Shown: positions 34,555 to 42,868, counted from the first letter of the stretch. The stretch is DNA of 64,000 nucleotides from Rhizorhabdus sp049889055 (GCF_049889055.1 NZ_JBLTWO010000008.1:62001-126000); one strand, 5' to 3'. Notes: generated by a model not told the origin, from the letters alone. Made by a program: numbers and translations.

Positions 34555-35432
34555 TGACCGACCTTCCTTCGCATCTGTCCGAAGAGGTCCATCTGGCCTT
34601 CCCGCCGAGCGACCGGCTCGCGATCGAAGCGCGCAAGCTGGACTTCTTCTATGGCAAAACCCAGGCGTTGTTCGGCGTCGACCTGCCGGTCGAGCGCAAC
34701 AAGATCACCGCGCTGATCGGCCCGTCGGGCTGCGGCAAGTCGACCCTGCTGCGCGCGCTTAACCGGATCTACGATCTCTATCCGCGTCAGCATGCGGTCG
34801 GCCGCATCCTTCTCGACGGTCATGACGTGCTCGCCGACCGCAAGAGCCTCCAGCGCCTGCGCGAGCGCGAGGGCACGATCGACGAGGCGACGATGGTCCG
34901 TTCGCCGGTCGACGTCGCGGGCCTGCGCGCGCGCGTCGGCATGGTGTTTCAGAAGCCGACGCCTTTCCCGATGTCGATCTACGACAATGTCGCTTTCGGT
35001 GTGCGCCTCTACCAGCGCAAGAGCCGGGCCGAGATGGACGTGATCGTCGAGAAGTCGTTGCGCCGCGCCGCGTTGTGGGACGAGGTCAAGGACAAGCTGC
35101 ACAGTTCGGGCCTCGGCCTGTCGGGCGGGCAGCAGCAGCGCCTCTGCGTGGCACGTGGCATCGCGGTGGAGCCGGATGTCCTCCTGCTCGACGAACCCGC
35201 CTCGGCGCTCGATCCGGTTTCCACCGCGAAGCTGGAAGAGACGTTGATCGAACTGCGCGAGGATTTCACGATCGTCATCGTGACGCACAACCTCCAGCAG
35301 GCGGCGCGTATCTCCAACTATACCGGCTTCATGTATCTTGGCCGGATGATGGAGTTTCAGCCGACCGAGGAGCTGTTCGCCAATCCGCGCGGCCAGCGCA
35401 CGCGCGATTATGTGACAGGCCGCTTCGGCTGA
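34554..35432 (+). CDS. pstB: Phosphate ABC transporter ATP-binding protein PstB
   Basis: 292 residues. Walker A GPSGCGKST, signature LSGGQQQR, Walker B VLLLDEPASALDP, and the MVFQKPTPFPMSIYDN block specific to PstB. It is about 30 residues longer than enteric PstB: there is an N-terminal extension, and the region before the Q-loop carries an inserted segment around DRKSLQRLREREGTIDEATM. Translation is coupled to pstA. No phoU follows; the next gene is a convergent histidine kinase, so phoU and phoBR must lie elsewhere. Confidence 0.96.
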   Translation: MTDLPSHLSEEVHLAFPPSDRLAIEARKLDFFYGKTQALFGVDLPVERNKITALIGPSGCGKSTLLRALNRIYDLYPRQHAVGRILLDGHDVLADRKSLQRLREREGTIDEATMVRSPVDVAGLRARVGMVFQKPTPFPMSIYDNVAFGVRLYQRKSRAEMDVIVEKSLRRAALWDEVKDKLHSSGLGLSGGQQQRLCVARGIAVEPDVLLLDEPASALDPVSTAKLEETLIELREDFTIVIVTHNLQQAARISNYTGFMYLGRMMEFQPTEELFANPRGQRTRDYVTGRFG

Positions 35433-35454
35433 TCCGGTCCGGGCGGCGCGCCGC

Positions 35455-36465
35455 TCAGTCCGGCTGGGCCGGCACGCGCAATTCGCAGCGCGTCCCATGA
35501 TCGATCGTCGAGCCCGCACTGATGTCCAGCGTGGCGCGGAGCGAACGGGCGAGCAATTGCATCAGGCTCGCTCCGCTGCCATGGCCTTTTTCCGATGGCG
35601 CGTCCGCCCGCCCGACGCCATTGTCCTCGATCGTCACCACCAGCCCGTCGCCTTCGCGCCGGACCCATAGGGCGATCTCTCCGAGACCATCGGGAAAGGC
35701 ATGTTTGGCGGCATTGGTGATCGCCTCGTTGACGATCAGCGCGATCGCCACGGCTGTCTTCGCCGCTACCTGCATCGGTTCGGCATCGAGGCTCAGCGTG
35801 ATGCCGGGGGGCAGCATAGCCTCCCGAATCCGGTCACAGACATCGCGCAAATGGTCGTGCAGCAGGACATTGGTCAGGTCGGCGCTGCTGAGCGCCAGGT
35901 TGGAATAGACGGCGGCGAGCGACTGCAGCCGGCCTGCCGCTGCGCGGAGCTCGTCCTGCACGTCGGGATCGGCGTGGGACATTGCGCGAGATACCAGAAG
36001 CGAGGCCGCGATCTGGAAATTGTTGCGCGTCCGGTGGTCCACCTCGCGCAAGGCGAGAGAGAGAAACTCGATATGACGGCGTTCCTCCTCGCGCAGACGC
36101 AGGGCCGTGGAGCGGAAGGCGGAGATTACGGCCACCGCAAGGACGAGAGAGAATGCGGCGACGAGAAGACCGATAAGCTGCGTCGCAGTGATCTCGAAGG
36201 AGCGAGCCGGGGGAATGACGAAATACCAGATGAGGATCAGGCAGATGCTTGCCGCGATCAGTCCCGCCCGTGCGCCGGCGACCAGGCTCGCCAATATGAT
36301 GAAGGGGAAGACGAAGGCGAAGGGCGCCACACCCGGCGCAAAAATGTCGACGATCAGTCGTCCGGCGGCTGCAAGGCCGATCGCGGCCGCAGCTACCAGC
36401 AGGTCCGCCCCCAGATCGGGCTTTCGGCCGGCAAGGCGGAGGGAGATGTCGACGACGGTGTTCAT
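35455..36465 (-). CDS. Sensor histidine kinase with DUF4118-type membrane domain, HisKA_2/HWE type
   Basis: 336 residues. Residues 20-118 form four membrane segments like the DUF4118 sensor region of KdpD. The phospho-acceptor is H144 in LREVDHRTRNNFQ, the pattern of HisKA_2 kinases. The ATPase N box is NEAITNAAKHAF (246-257), with DNGVG and GSGASLM as G boxes. Alphaproteobacterial kinases of this class often feed the PhyR general stress response or single-domain regulators. No response regulator is adjacent. It is convergent with pstB; a direct link to phosphate sensing is not supported. Confidence 0.9.
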   Translation of the reverse strand: MNTVVDISLRLAGRKPDLGADLLVAAAAIGLAAAGRLIVDIFAPGVAPFAFVFPFIILASLVAGARAGLIAASICLILIWYFVIPPARSFEITATQLIGLLVAAFSLVLAVAVISAFRSTALRLREEERRHIEFLSLALREVDHRTRNNFQIAASLLVSRAMSHADPDVQDELRAAAGRLQSLAAVYSNLALSSADLTNVLLHDHLRDVCDRIREAMLPPGITLSLDAEPMQVAAKTAVAIALIVNEAITNAAKHAFPDGLGEIALWVRREGDGLVVTIEDNGVGRADAPSEKGHGSGASLMQLLARSLRATLDISAGSTIDHGTRCELRVPAQPD

Positions 36466-36560
36466 GGGGCCATCCCTGCGTCTGCATCCGATGGTCGATG
36501 CGATATCGTTGCACGGCTGTAACGCCGACCGCCGAAGCGGGATAGCGCTAAATCACTGGC

Positions 36561-38312
36561 TCACAGAACCGGTGCGAGGCCGATCAGTCGAAGATCCTTC
36601 GTAATTTTCCGTCGCGTTTCTGGCGAATAACCGAGTTGATCGAGATAGGCGCGGGGTGCCGGAGCGACGGCGCTGTCCAGCCTCTCGAGCTGTTTCCAGG
36701 CTGCGCGCCCCTTTTCCCGGTCGCCCAGCATGCCATAGCCCGCGGCTGCCATGATGTAGAAGCCGCGCGGCCGCCCGATCACCGGCGGTGCCATCTGCGA
36801 CAGGGCCTCACGGGCAAGAGCATGATCGTCGCGGATGATGGCGAGCATCAGCAGCGGGACATGATAACGGCCGGAGGGGTCATCGCCAACCGCGATCGCG
36901 CGGCGGATCACGGCTTCGGCGTGAGGGTCCCGGCAATCGGCCAGATAGACCCCTACATCAGCGAGCAAGTTCGGTTCATAAGGTTGCAGGGCGACGGCGC
37001 GCTGTGCGAAATTGGATGACTGAGAGCAGGAGCCGCGGGCCAGCGCAATGCGGGCCTGGGTGGCGTTGGTCCAGCCATTATAAGGGTCGAGTACACGTGC
37101 CAGCTGCGCGTGGCGCCGTGCGATGAGAAGATATCCGGCCTTCGAACTCGGATCGACGCCGGGATCGTACATCTTCTCCGCAGCCAGTTGTGCCGCAGCC
37201 GCCTGCAGCGTGGCATCGTCGGGATTGCGCGCCAGGCTGCGGTCGACGCAGGTCTCGACATGGAGGCGGTCCTCGGGCGATCGCTGCTTGCGATAGCGAT
37301 GGTAAAGCAGCAGGCAGCTATAGCCGATCGCTTCCTGCCCGGCGCTGCGCTGGAGTTCGTGGATGGCAATCAACCCGTCCACCTTGCCGATGGTCGCGAT
37401 GACGGACGCCAGTCGCTGGTCCAGAGCCGCCGCGTCGCTGCGCACGGTGGGCGGCAGCGTGACGTCGCCGGACCAGAGGAGCTTGTTGGGATATAGCTGG
37501 GTCAGGCGGAGGAAGAGGCGGGGCGATGGGCCATCGATCAGGTCCGCTCCCAGACGATAGCGCGCGGGGGGCGCGTCTCTCGACGGCGTTTGCACAGACG
37601 GCGACAGCGGAAGCGGGCGCAGGTCGAACGCAAGACTGCGACCGAGGCCGTTTATCAATACGGTGCGAATGCGCGAACCCAGCGGGCTCTGTCGCGCCAT
37701 GTTCGTGCCGGCGACCTCAAGGATCGGGCGCTCATCGGCGGCGCGCGAGGTGCCCATGGGCAACAGAAGCGCCACAGCCGTGCCCAGGCCGACCACGAGC
37801 ACCAGGGTCAGCAGCAGCGAGATCCCGAAGGACAGCCGCGATGGCCCCGACGAGGGCATATGTTCCGCAAGGGCGGGCGGCAGCGGCTCCGTTGAACCTT
37901 CCGGCGCGATCGTCGGCAGTTCGAGCACCACCTTGTACCGGCCGCTCGGTATGCTCAGCCGGGCTCCATATTGAGCGCCGGATAGCCGATAATGATTGTC
38001 GAGCATCTTGCGCAGACGGCCGACCTGCACCCGGGGGTAGCTGTCTGCGCGCGCATCATAATCGGGTGCGCGGCCAAGACCGTCGACCGCTACCGAATAG
38101 GCCTTCAGCTGGTCGCCTCTCCCGGCGACGGTTTCTTCCACCAGAAAGCAGAGCAACCGCTTCATGATCGGTGCGCGTGAAAAATCGGGTGAAGTCAGGA
38201 TCGAGTCGAGTTCCATACGGATCAACGCAGCCTGCTCGGACGCCGCTCCCTGTGGTTCCTGGCGTGCGGCATCGGCGTCACTGCCTCCCGCTCCGGTTTG
38301 GTGCCCGCTCAT
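36561..38312 (-). CDS. ToxR-like membrane protein: N-terminal winged-helix domain, one membrane segment, C-terminal TPR region
   Basis: 583 residues. Residues 28-132 form a conserved domain (DSILTSPDFSRAPIMKRLL, RVQVGRLRKMLDNHY, IPSGRYKVVLELP) found in alphaproteobacterial proteins annotated as winged-helix/TPR or adenylate-cyclase-like regulators. One membrane helix spans about 161-185. The rest is periplasmic and helical with TPR-like repeats rich in alanine. The layout matches one-component ToxR/CadC regulators, which read an external signal and bind DNA while in the membrane. The target is unknown. A long perfect hairpin lies upstream. Confidence 0.75.
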   Translation of the reverse strand: MSGHQTGAGGSDADAARQEPQGAASEQAALIRMELDSILTSPDFSRAPIMKRLLCFLVEETVAGRGDQLKAYSVAVDGLGRAPDYDARADSYPRVQVGRLRKMLDNHYRLSGAQYGARLSIPSGRYKVVLELPTIAPEGSTEPLPPALAEHMPSSGPSRLSFGISLLLTLVLVVGLGTAVALLLPMGTSRAADERPILEVAGTNMARQSPLGSRIRTVLINGLGRSLAFDLRPLPLSPSVQTPSRDAPPARYRLGADLIDGPSPRLFLRLTQLYPNKLLWSGDVTLPPTVRSDAAALDQRLASVIATIGKVDGLIAIHELQRSAGQEAIGYSCLLLYHRYRKQRSPEDRLHVETCVDRSLARNPDDATLQAAAAQLAAEKMYDPGVDPSSKAGYLLIARRHAQLARVLDPYNGWTNATQARIALARGSCSQSSNFAQRAVALQPYEPNLLADVGVYLADCRDPHAEAVIRRAIAVGDDPSGRYHVPLLMLAIIRDDHALAREALSQMAPPVIGRPRGFYIMAAAGYGMLGDREKGRAAWKQLERLDSAVAPAPRAYLDQLGYSPETRRKITKDLRLIGLAPVL

Positions 38313-38739
38313 CGGGCGTAACGATAAACGCTTCGAAACAGCGAGTCATGAACATTATCGAGCCTCGATGTAACGGTAACAGAGACGCAGAGAAACTGCC
38401 GCTACAGACGGCAATGCGCTGTTTTCGGCTGGCAGCCTGGCTGCGTGTTCGATGGGTCAAGCCTTCGCGCACGCCGGCGCAGTCCGGCGACTTCGGATCC
38501 TACCCCCAACGGGATCCTGGCCGCTGGCGCTTCGGCATGATTGGCCGACCGTCCATTTGGCCCCCACCGATGGACGGTCGGCCTTATCAATCGAGGCCGG
38601 GTGACTCAAAGCCGGGCATTCTCGCCGCGTCCGCTTCGACATCTTCCGCGTCGATCTCTCGATCGGGCGCCACCAAGGCCACGGCTTTTGCAAGGACCCG
38701 GAGCAATTCCAGGTGGCTATTCCGGCCGCCGATCCGCAG
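38313..38739. other. Gene-free stretch
   Basis: About 430 bases with no credible gene on either strand. It holds the promoter region of the ToxR-like gene and the hairpin at 38543-38583, and passes into the SulP remnant. The last 100 bases could be further decayed coding DNA: in the remnant's frame they read without a stop, but match nothing I recognise. Confidence 0.5.
38543..38583. terminator. Perfect 14-bp inverted repeat
   Basis: GGCCGACCGTCCAT and ATGGACGGTCGGCC are exactly complementary around a 13-base loop. There is no real T-run on either side. It may act as a transcription barrier between the ToxR-like gene and the SulP remnant, or be a protein-binding site. Confidence 0.5.
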
Positions 38740-39081
38740 GTCGGGCTTTACGCCTCGGTCGTCGTCCTGGTCTGGACACGAGACCTGTTGCCCGGAGTGC
38801 TCGCCGGAGTGATCCTCTCGGGCATCTTCCTCGCCGCGAAAGTGCGGCGCATGTTCTCGGTCGAACGCTTCACCCGCTGCTTTCAGCCGGAATAGCCGGG
38901 GAAGGAGGTGCGCATCGACCTGTCGGCAGCGCATTTCTGGGACATCTCGGCCGCGGCAGCGCTCGACAAGATCGTGCTTCGGTTGCGGCGCGAGGGTAAC
39001 GCCGTGGAGGTCGTCGGCTATAACCGGGCGAGCGCGGATATCGTCGACCGCTATGCGCTGCACGACAGCATCGGTTTGCAG
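38740..39081 (+). pseudogene. Decayed SulP-family anion transporter: last membrane segment plus STAS domain
   Basis: The first part (YASVVVLVWTRDLL, then GVLAGVILSGIFLAAKV) matches the last transmembrane segments of SulP sulfate/bicarbonate permeases. A TAG at 38893-38895 interrupts the frame. Directly after it, in the same frame, comes a typical SulP STAS sequence (VRIDLSAAHFWDISAAAALDKIV, then VDRYALHDS). The intact protein would need some 400 more residues at the N terminus and more residues around the stop, so there has been a 5' deletion and probably an internal deletion. The end runs into the convergent HIRAN gene. It is a remnant, not a functional transporter. Confidence 0.75.
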
Positions 39082-39108
39082 ACGGGCCTGATCCCGCACG
39101 GAGCGCGG

Positions 39109-39519
39109 TCAGTCGAACGGGCTCGGCGGATCCGTGAAATAGTCCGGCTCCGCGTCGATGGCTTCGACGGCAGGGGGCAGTGCGGGAAGGACGGGCACCG
39201 TTCCGTCGAGCGACAGGCGGATGAAGGCGGTGGTGCCTGCAATGCCCTGGAAGATGGCGGGTACGCCTTCGCCCTGCTTCAGCAGGCGCGCGATGAGGGG
39301 GGCCCGTTCCGCCGGCACATAGCCGAGGGGCACATCGCGCGCCGACAGGATGAGGACCGCGTTCGGGTCGACCGGATTGCCGGGTTCGGCGACCAGCCTG
39401 ACCGGCTCGCCGGGTCGGCAGGTGGCGAGTTCGAAGCGGCGCGATATATTGCCATGCAACCGCGCGTCCCGGTTGGGGAAGTCGACCCCCTTCACAGGGA
39501 GAGTGATTTGTCGCGCCAT
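39109..39519 (-). CDS. HIRAN domain-containing protein
   Basis: 136 residues. The core (GVDFPNRDARLHGNI, RRFELATCRPGEPVRLVAEPGNPVDPNAV, VPLGYVPAERAPLIARLL) is a clear HIRAN domain, which in HLTF-type helicases binds free 3' DNA ends. Here it is alone, without helicase or nuclease parts, as in many bacterial single-domain HIRAN proteins. AGGA lies 6 bases before the ATG. The tail beyond residue 110 is acidic and proline-rich. A link to repair or to mobile DNA is possible but not shown. Confidence 0.85.
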   Translation of the reverse strand: MARQITLPVKGVDFPNRDARLHGNISRRFELATCRPGEPVRLVAEPGNPVDPNAVLILSARDVPLGYVPAERAPLIARLLKQGEGVPAIFQGIAGTTAFIRLSLDGTVPVLPALPPAVEAIDAEPDYFTDPPSPFD

Positions 39520-39655
39520 CGACGGTCCTGCCTTTCTCGCTCAACGGCGCGGGGGCGCCAGCCTGGCTAAGTCCATGGCTTCACGGTCGCGATGGCGCAA
39601 TCCTCCGCCAAGGCTGACGAGTTGAGCGGAGGTCGCGCGCGATGTAGGGAGGGGC

Positions 39656-39769
39656 ATGATCGATCAGGACGAGTCTGCAGCCATTCCGATCGGCGCAATC
39701 ATATTGGCGGTTGCCGCCGTCGTGGTTCCGCTCGTCCTGTTGTTCTGGCTGATGAGTCTGTACGGCTGA
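39656..39769 (+). CDS. Small predicted single-pass membrane protein
   Basis: 37 residues: an acidic N terminus (MIDQDESAA), then one continuous hydrophobic helix of about 24 residues ending in MSLYG. GGGAGGGG is placed ideally 1-8 bases before the ATG. No known family. The strong ribosome-binding site and clean membrane profile argue that it is translated. It lies just before the stress-type promoter and sensor kinase gene. Confidence 0.55.
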   Translation: MIDQDESAAIPIGAIILAVAAVVVPLVLLFWLMSLYG

Positions 39770-39833
39770 GCGCGCAGGCAGGGTTGGGTTGCGGGGCTGG
39801 GGCTACCCCGTGATCGGACCGCCCGGAAGAGTC

Positions 39834-39858
39834 GGAACAATTTTTCGATAAGACGGTT
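39834..39858 (+). promoter_or_regulatory. Candidate EcfG (general stress sigma factor) promoter
   Basis: GGAAC, 16 bases, then GGTT (CGGTT), close to the alphaproteobacterial EcfG consensus GGAAC-N16/17-CGTT. It lies about 100 bases before the sensor kinase start. HWE kinases of this type commonly belong to the general stress response. Confidence 0.5.
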
Positions 39859-39960
39859 AACGGCGCATGGGGGCCAACTCTGGTCTTGCATGTCTTTGGG
39901 GGACAATGCGCAATTTGCGATCATCGGGTAGCGCCGTTCGTCACGATTGGTGCTGAGCGA

Positions 39961-41487
39961 GTGCAGGACTTCGAAGGTCCGGGCGCTGGCGCAACGGCGA
40001 CCACAGGCGCGCTGCACGATGCCCACCATGGCGAGGCGGACCGGCTGACGCCTTATGCGGTCGAGGGGCTGTTCGACGATCCAGAGCTTCAAGGGATAAC
40101 GCGCTTCGCTGCGCGGTTATGCGAATGTCCCATCGCCCTCGTGAGCCTGGTCGAAGAAGAGCGTCAGCGTTTCGTTACGCGGACCGGCCTTGCGGCGGTG
40201 GAAACGCCCCGGAGCCTGTCCTTCTGCGCCCATGCCATGATGGGTCATGCGATGATGGAGGTTCCCGACGCCCGGGAGGATCCCAGATTTCGCGACAACG
40301 CGTTGGTTACGGGCGCGCCGCATATCCGCTTCTATGCAGGCGCACCGCTCCGCTCCTCGCAGGGCGCTCCCCTTGGGTCGCTCTGCGTCATCTCGTCCGA
40401 GCCGCGCGCGGGACTGAGCGAAGCGCAGCGCGAAGGGCTCGAGGTCCTTGCCCGCTCGGTGATGCGCTTTCTGGAGGATCGTCGCGAAAAGCTGGCGCGT
40501 CATGCCTGGGAGTTGGCGGCCGAAGCCGAGCTCGCGGCAAGCGAAGAGCGATTTCGTGTGCTGGCGGATGCCATGCCGCAGATGGTATGGTCGACCCGCC
40601 CCGATGGCTATCATGATTATTACAACGCCCGCTGGTATGCGTTCACCGGAGCGACTGCCGGAGAAACCGCCGGCAATGGCTGGAACGGCCAATTCCACCC
40701 CGACGATCAGGAGCGCGCCTGGACGATCTGGCGCCACTCGCTCGAAACCGGCGAGCCTTATGAGATCGAATATCGCCTGCGCCGCTTCGATGGCGAATAT
40801 CGCTGGACGCTCGGGCGGGCGCTCCCGCTGCTCGACGAGCAGGGCGCGATCCGCCGCTGGTTCGGAACCTGCACCGACATTCACGACCAACGGATGATGC
40901 GGGAGCAGCAGGATCTGCTCTCGCGCGAGCTCGGCCACCGCATCAAGAACATCTTCACCGTCGTGGCGTCGCTGCTGCGGCTGTCGAGCCGCAACGATCC
41001 CGGCCTGAAGCACTATGCGGTGCGTCTCAGCGAACAGATCGCTGCGCTGGGCCGCGCCTATGACTATGTCCGGCCTCAGGACGGCACGTCGGCTTTCACC
41101 CTGCAAGGCATGCTGCGCGAATTGTTTGCCGCGTATAATTTCGATGGCGCTGCGCGCGTCCGCGTCACCGGCGAGGACGTCATTTTGTCCGAGAAACATA
41201 TGACGCCGCTCGCGCTCACCTTTCACGAACTCGCGACGAACGCCGTCAAATATGGAGCATTGGCGGGCCCGAAGGGAATGGTGGAGCTATCGATCGCCCG
41301 GCATGACGGGCAGCTGCAGCTCGACTGGGTAGAGCGGGGCGGCGAGGTGCAGAAAGCAAGCAGCCACCAGGGCTTCGGCTCCGAACTCGTCAAGGCCAGT
41401 ATCGAGCGTCAGTTGCGCGGTACGTTCACCCGCGACTGGTTGCCGACAGGGCTCCACGCAAAGGCTTCGATCCCGTTCAGCGAGTGA
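39961..41487 (+). CDS. GAF-PAS sensor histidine kinase, HWE family
   Basis: 508 residues if translation starts at GTG 39961; a TTG at 39886 in the same frame is an alternative, and neither has a strong ribosome-binding site. A GAF domain spans about 25-180 (ARLCECPIALVSLVEEERQ to GSLCVIS). A PAS fold follows (SEERFRVLADAMPQMVW to FGTCTDIHDQR), then the HWE kinase core with the phospho-acceptor in SRELGHRIKNIFTVV and the N box HELATNAVKYGAL. It has no membrane segment, so it is a cytoplasmic sensor, possibly of light, redox or a small ligand. GAF-PAS-HWE kinases of sphingomonads feed PhyR-dependent stress signalling. No response regulator is adjacent. Confidence 0.9.
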   Translation: MQDFEGPGAGATATTGALHDAHHGEADRLTPYAVEGLFDDPELQGITRFAARLCECPIALVSLVEEERQRFVTRTGLAAVETPRSLSFCAHAMMGHAMMEVPDAREDPRFRDNALVTGAPHIRFYAGAPLRSSQGAPLGSLCVISSEPRAGLSEAQREGLEVLARSVMRFLEDRREKLARHAWELAAEAELAASEERFRVLADAMPQMVWSTRPDGYHDYYNARWYAFTGATAGETAGNGWNGQFHPDDQERAWTIWRHSLETGEPYEIEYRLRRFDGEYRWTLGRALPLLDEQGAIRRWFGTCTDIHDQRMMREQQDLLSRELGHRIKNIFTVVASLLRLSSRNDPGLKHYAVRLSEQIAALGRAYDYVRPQDGTSAFTLQGMLRELFAAYNFDGAARVRVTGEDVILSEKHMTPLALTFHELATNAVKYGALAGPKGMVELSIARHDGQLQLDWVERGGEVQKASSHQGFGSELVKASIERQLRGTFTRDWLPTGLHAKASIPFSE

Positions 41488-41531
41488 TGCCTGGCAGCGT
41501 AATCCGCCGCCCGATGGTCGAGCCGTAACGC

Positions 41532-41765
41532 TTATCGGTCGTTCGATGTCCACAAGGGCACCGAGCGCCACGGCAGGACGGCAGCCTGGGGCACGGGCCA
41601 CCGCGCCGTGCCATAGGTGCGCAGCTCGGTCGCGGTTTCGGCATAGGCCTGTGCCAGATCGTGAAATTGCTGCCGGCTGATCGGATCGGTGGTCAGTGCG
41701 GCATCCGACAAGGCGCGCTTGCGCAGTTGCTCGAGCATCCTGGTGTCGCATTGATCATGGGTCAT
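41532..41765 (-). CDS. Small hypothetical protein
   Basis: 77 residues, hydrophilic and helical (MLEQLRKRALSDAALTTDPISRQQFHDLAQAYAETATELR). GGAG lies about 10 bases before the ATG. The Arg/Ala-rich two-helix pattern is like many small sphingomonad proteins of unknown role. It converges on the sensor kinase gene. No function is proposed. Confidence 0.6.
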   Translation of the reverse strand: MTHDQCDTRMLEQLRKRALSDAALTTDPISRQQFHDLAQAYAETATELRTYGTARWPVPQAAVLPWRSVPLWTSNDR

Positions 41766-41799
41766 CGCTGTCTCCGTGCGCTGATTGCCGAAGCAAGGG

Positions 41800-42060
41800 T
41801 GCAGATATGGCGATCATTCTTGGTAAAATAAGAAAAATATGATCGGACCCGTAACAAAATTGAAAATAAACTTATAATATGGGAAATCAAAACATGCTGT
41901 ATATGGAATCCATGGCCCGATCGAATCCGATGAGTCAGGAAAAGATAAAATATCATGTGGACCATTATGTTTTGCCTTGCCGGTTTGCATAAAAGGGAAA
42001 GGCTTTCCCTCTATTACGCCAACCAATGCTGGCATGCAAATTGCCAGGGATGCGGAAGGC
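41800..42060. other. AT-rich patch in an otherwise GC-rich region
   Basis: The sequence abruptly becomes A/T-rich (for example 41821-41900), unlike anything else in the window, and returns to GC-rich by about 42100. It holds the perfect inverted repeat AGGGAAAG-g-CTTTCCCT (41994-42010). It may be a remnant of acquired DNA, a strong regulatory region or a small RNA locus. The open frame on the minus strand is not convincing. Confidence 0.5.
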
Positions 42061-42116
42061 CGATGCTTAGAATGGAAGGAAAATGGCAGATTGATCGTCG
42101 CCTGATCAAGGAGTGA
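41955..42116 (+). CDS. Possible small cysteine-bearing protein in the AT-rich patch
   Basis: 53 residues from the ATG at 41955, with an AGGAAAAG about ten bases upstream and an in-frame stop shortly before. The second half carries a C-x4-C-x2-C pattern (QCWHANCQGCGRP) that could bind a metal. No family is recognised, codon use is atypical for the window, and an inverted repeat lies inside it. Translation is uncertain. Confidence 0.25.
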   Translation: MWTIMFCLAGLHKRERLSLYYANQCWHANCQGCGRPMLRMEGKWQIDRRLIKE

Positions 42117-42274
42117 CGGCTTCGAGCCTCGTTGCGGTGCAGATGGACGGCTTGCCCCGCATAGGTCTCCAGCTTGTTTTCCTCCTGATCATCCCCATAT
42201 CCCAAGTACCGCGGCACGTCTTCGCACGCTACGGCTGAGAGACAATTTTGGGCTCCCGCACCGAGGAGCGCCAG

Positions 42275-42661
42275 ATGACCTATCCCTCCAGAACCTGTCC
42301 TGCCGGCGAAGCCGGGGCCGAGGCGAGTGATCCTCCCGTCGACCTGAACATGCAGCTTGCGCGCGAGCAAGCGGCGATCATGCGGTCCGAGGTCGCTACT
42401 GACGTCGAAAGCCGCACCGTCCACAGGAACATGGCGCGCGACGCCCGGCGCCTCATCGAGGAAACCGCCTTTCCGCTGCGCGCGCCGCATGATTTCGAAG
42501 TGGGGCCCGCCGTCGGCGGGCCGGCGCGGACAGCGGCCCTCGATATGACAAGCCGGATGGCAAGGCGTCTGTACGATGGCTTTGCCGGAGGTTTCGTCAG
42601 CCCCAAGGGTTTTGCGCACAGGAGCAGGGTGCTCAGGCAGGCGATCGCACGCTGCGGCTGA
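42275..42661 (+). CDS. Hypothetical protein
   Basis: 128 residues from the ATG at 42275, which has GAGGAG 6 bases upstream. Soluble, with helices rich in Ala, Arg and Glu (LAREQAAIMRSEVATDVESRTVHRNMARDARRLIEETAFPL). No known domain. G/C-ending codons are like the chromosomal background, unlike the AT-rich patch just before it. A 54-residue gene follows 42 bases later on the same strand. Confidence 0.55.
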   Translation: MTYPSRTCPAGEAGAEASDPPVDLNMQLAREQAAIMRSEVATDVESRTVHRNMARDARRLIEETAFPLRAPHDFEVGPAVGGPARTAALDMTSRMARRLYDGFAGGFVSPKGFAHRSRVLRQAIARCG

Positions 42662-42703
42662 CGATCTCCGGCGAGCCTTGTCCTCACCCACAGGAGACGT
42701 TCG

Positions 42704-42868
42704 ATGTCAGTGCCCGATGAAAGCGACGAAGTTGTTCTGATGGCACAGCACGGCATCCGCAAGATGCTGGTGCCTCGCTATCTCTACCGCGACTATCGAT
42801 ATCATCTGCTGTCGGACGCCGTCGCTATGGCGTTGCGCGACGAAGCGCGCGATCCCGCAGTCCGCTAG
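42704..42868 (+). CDS. Very small hypothetical protein
   Basis: 54 residues, with an acidic start (MSVPDESDEVV) followed by a basic, tyrosine-rich middle (RKMLVPRYLYRDYRYHLL). AGGAG lies 7 bases before the ATG. No known family. The good ribosome-binding site and proximity to the previous gene suggest a short operon. Confidence 0.5.
   Translation: MSVPDESDEVVLMAQHGIRKMLVPRYLYRDYRYHLLSDAVAMALRDEARDPAVR

Noticed and set aside
41762..41965. Minus-strand frame in the AT-rich patch with a hydrophobic middle part
   Set aside because: No ribosome-binding site, no known family, and A/T-rich DNA easily yields such Phe/Ile-rich frames.
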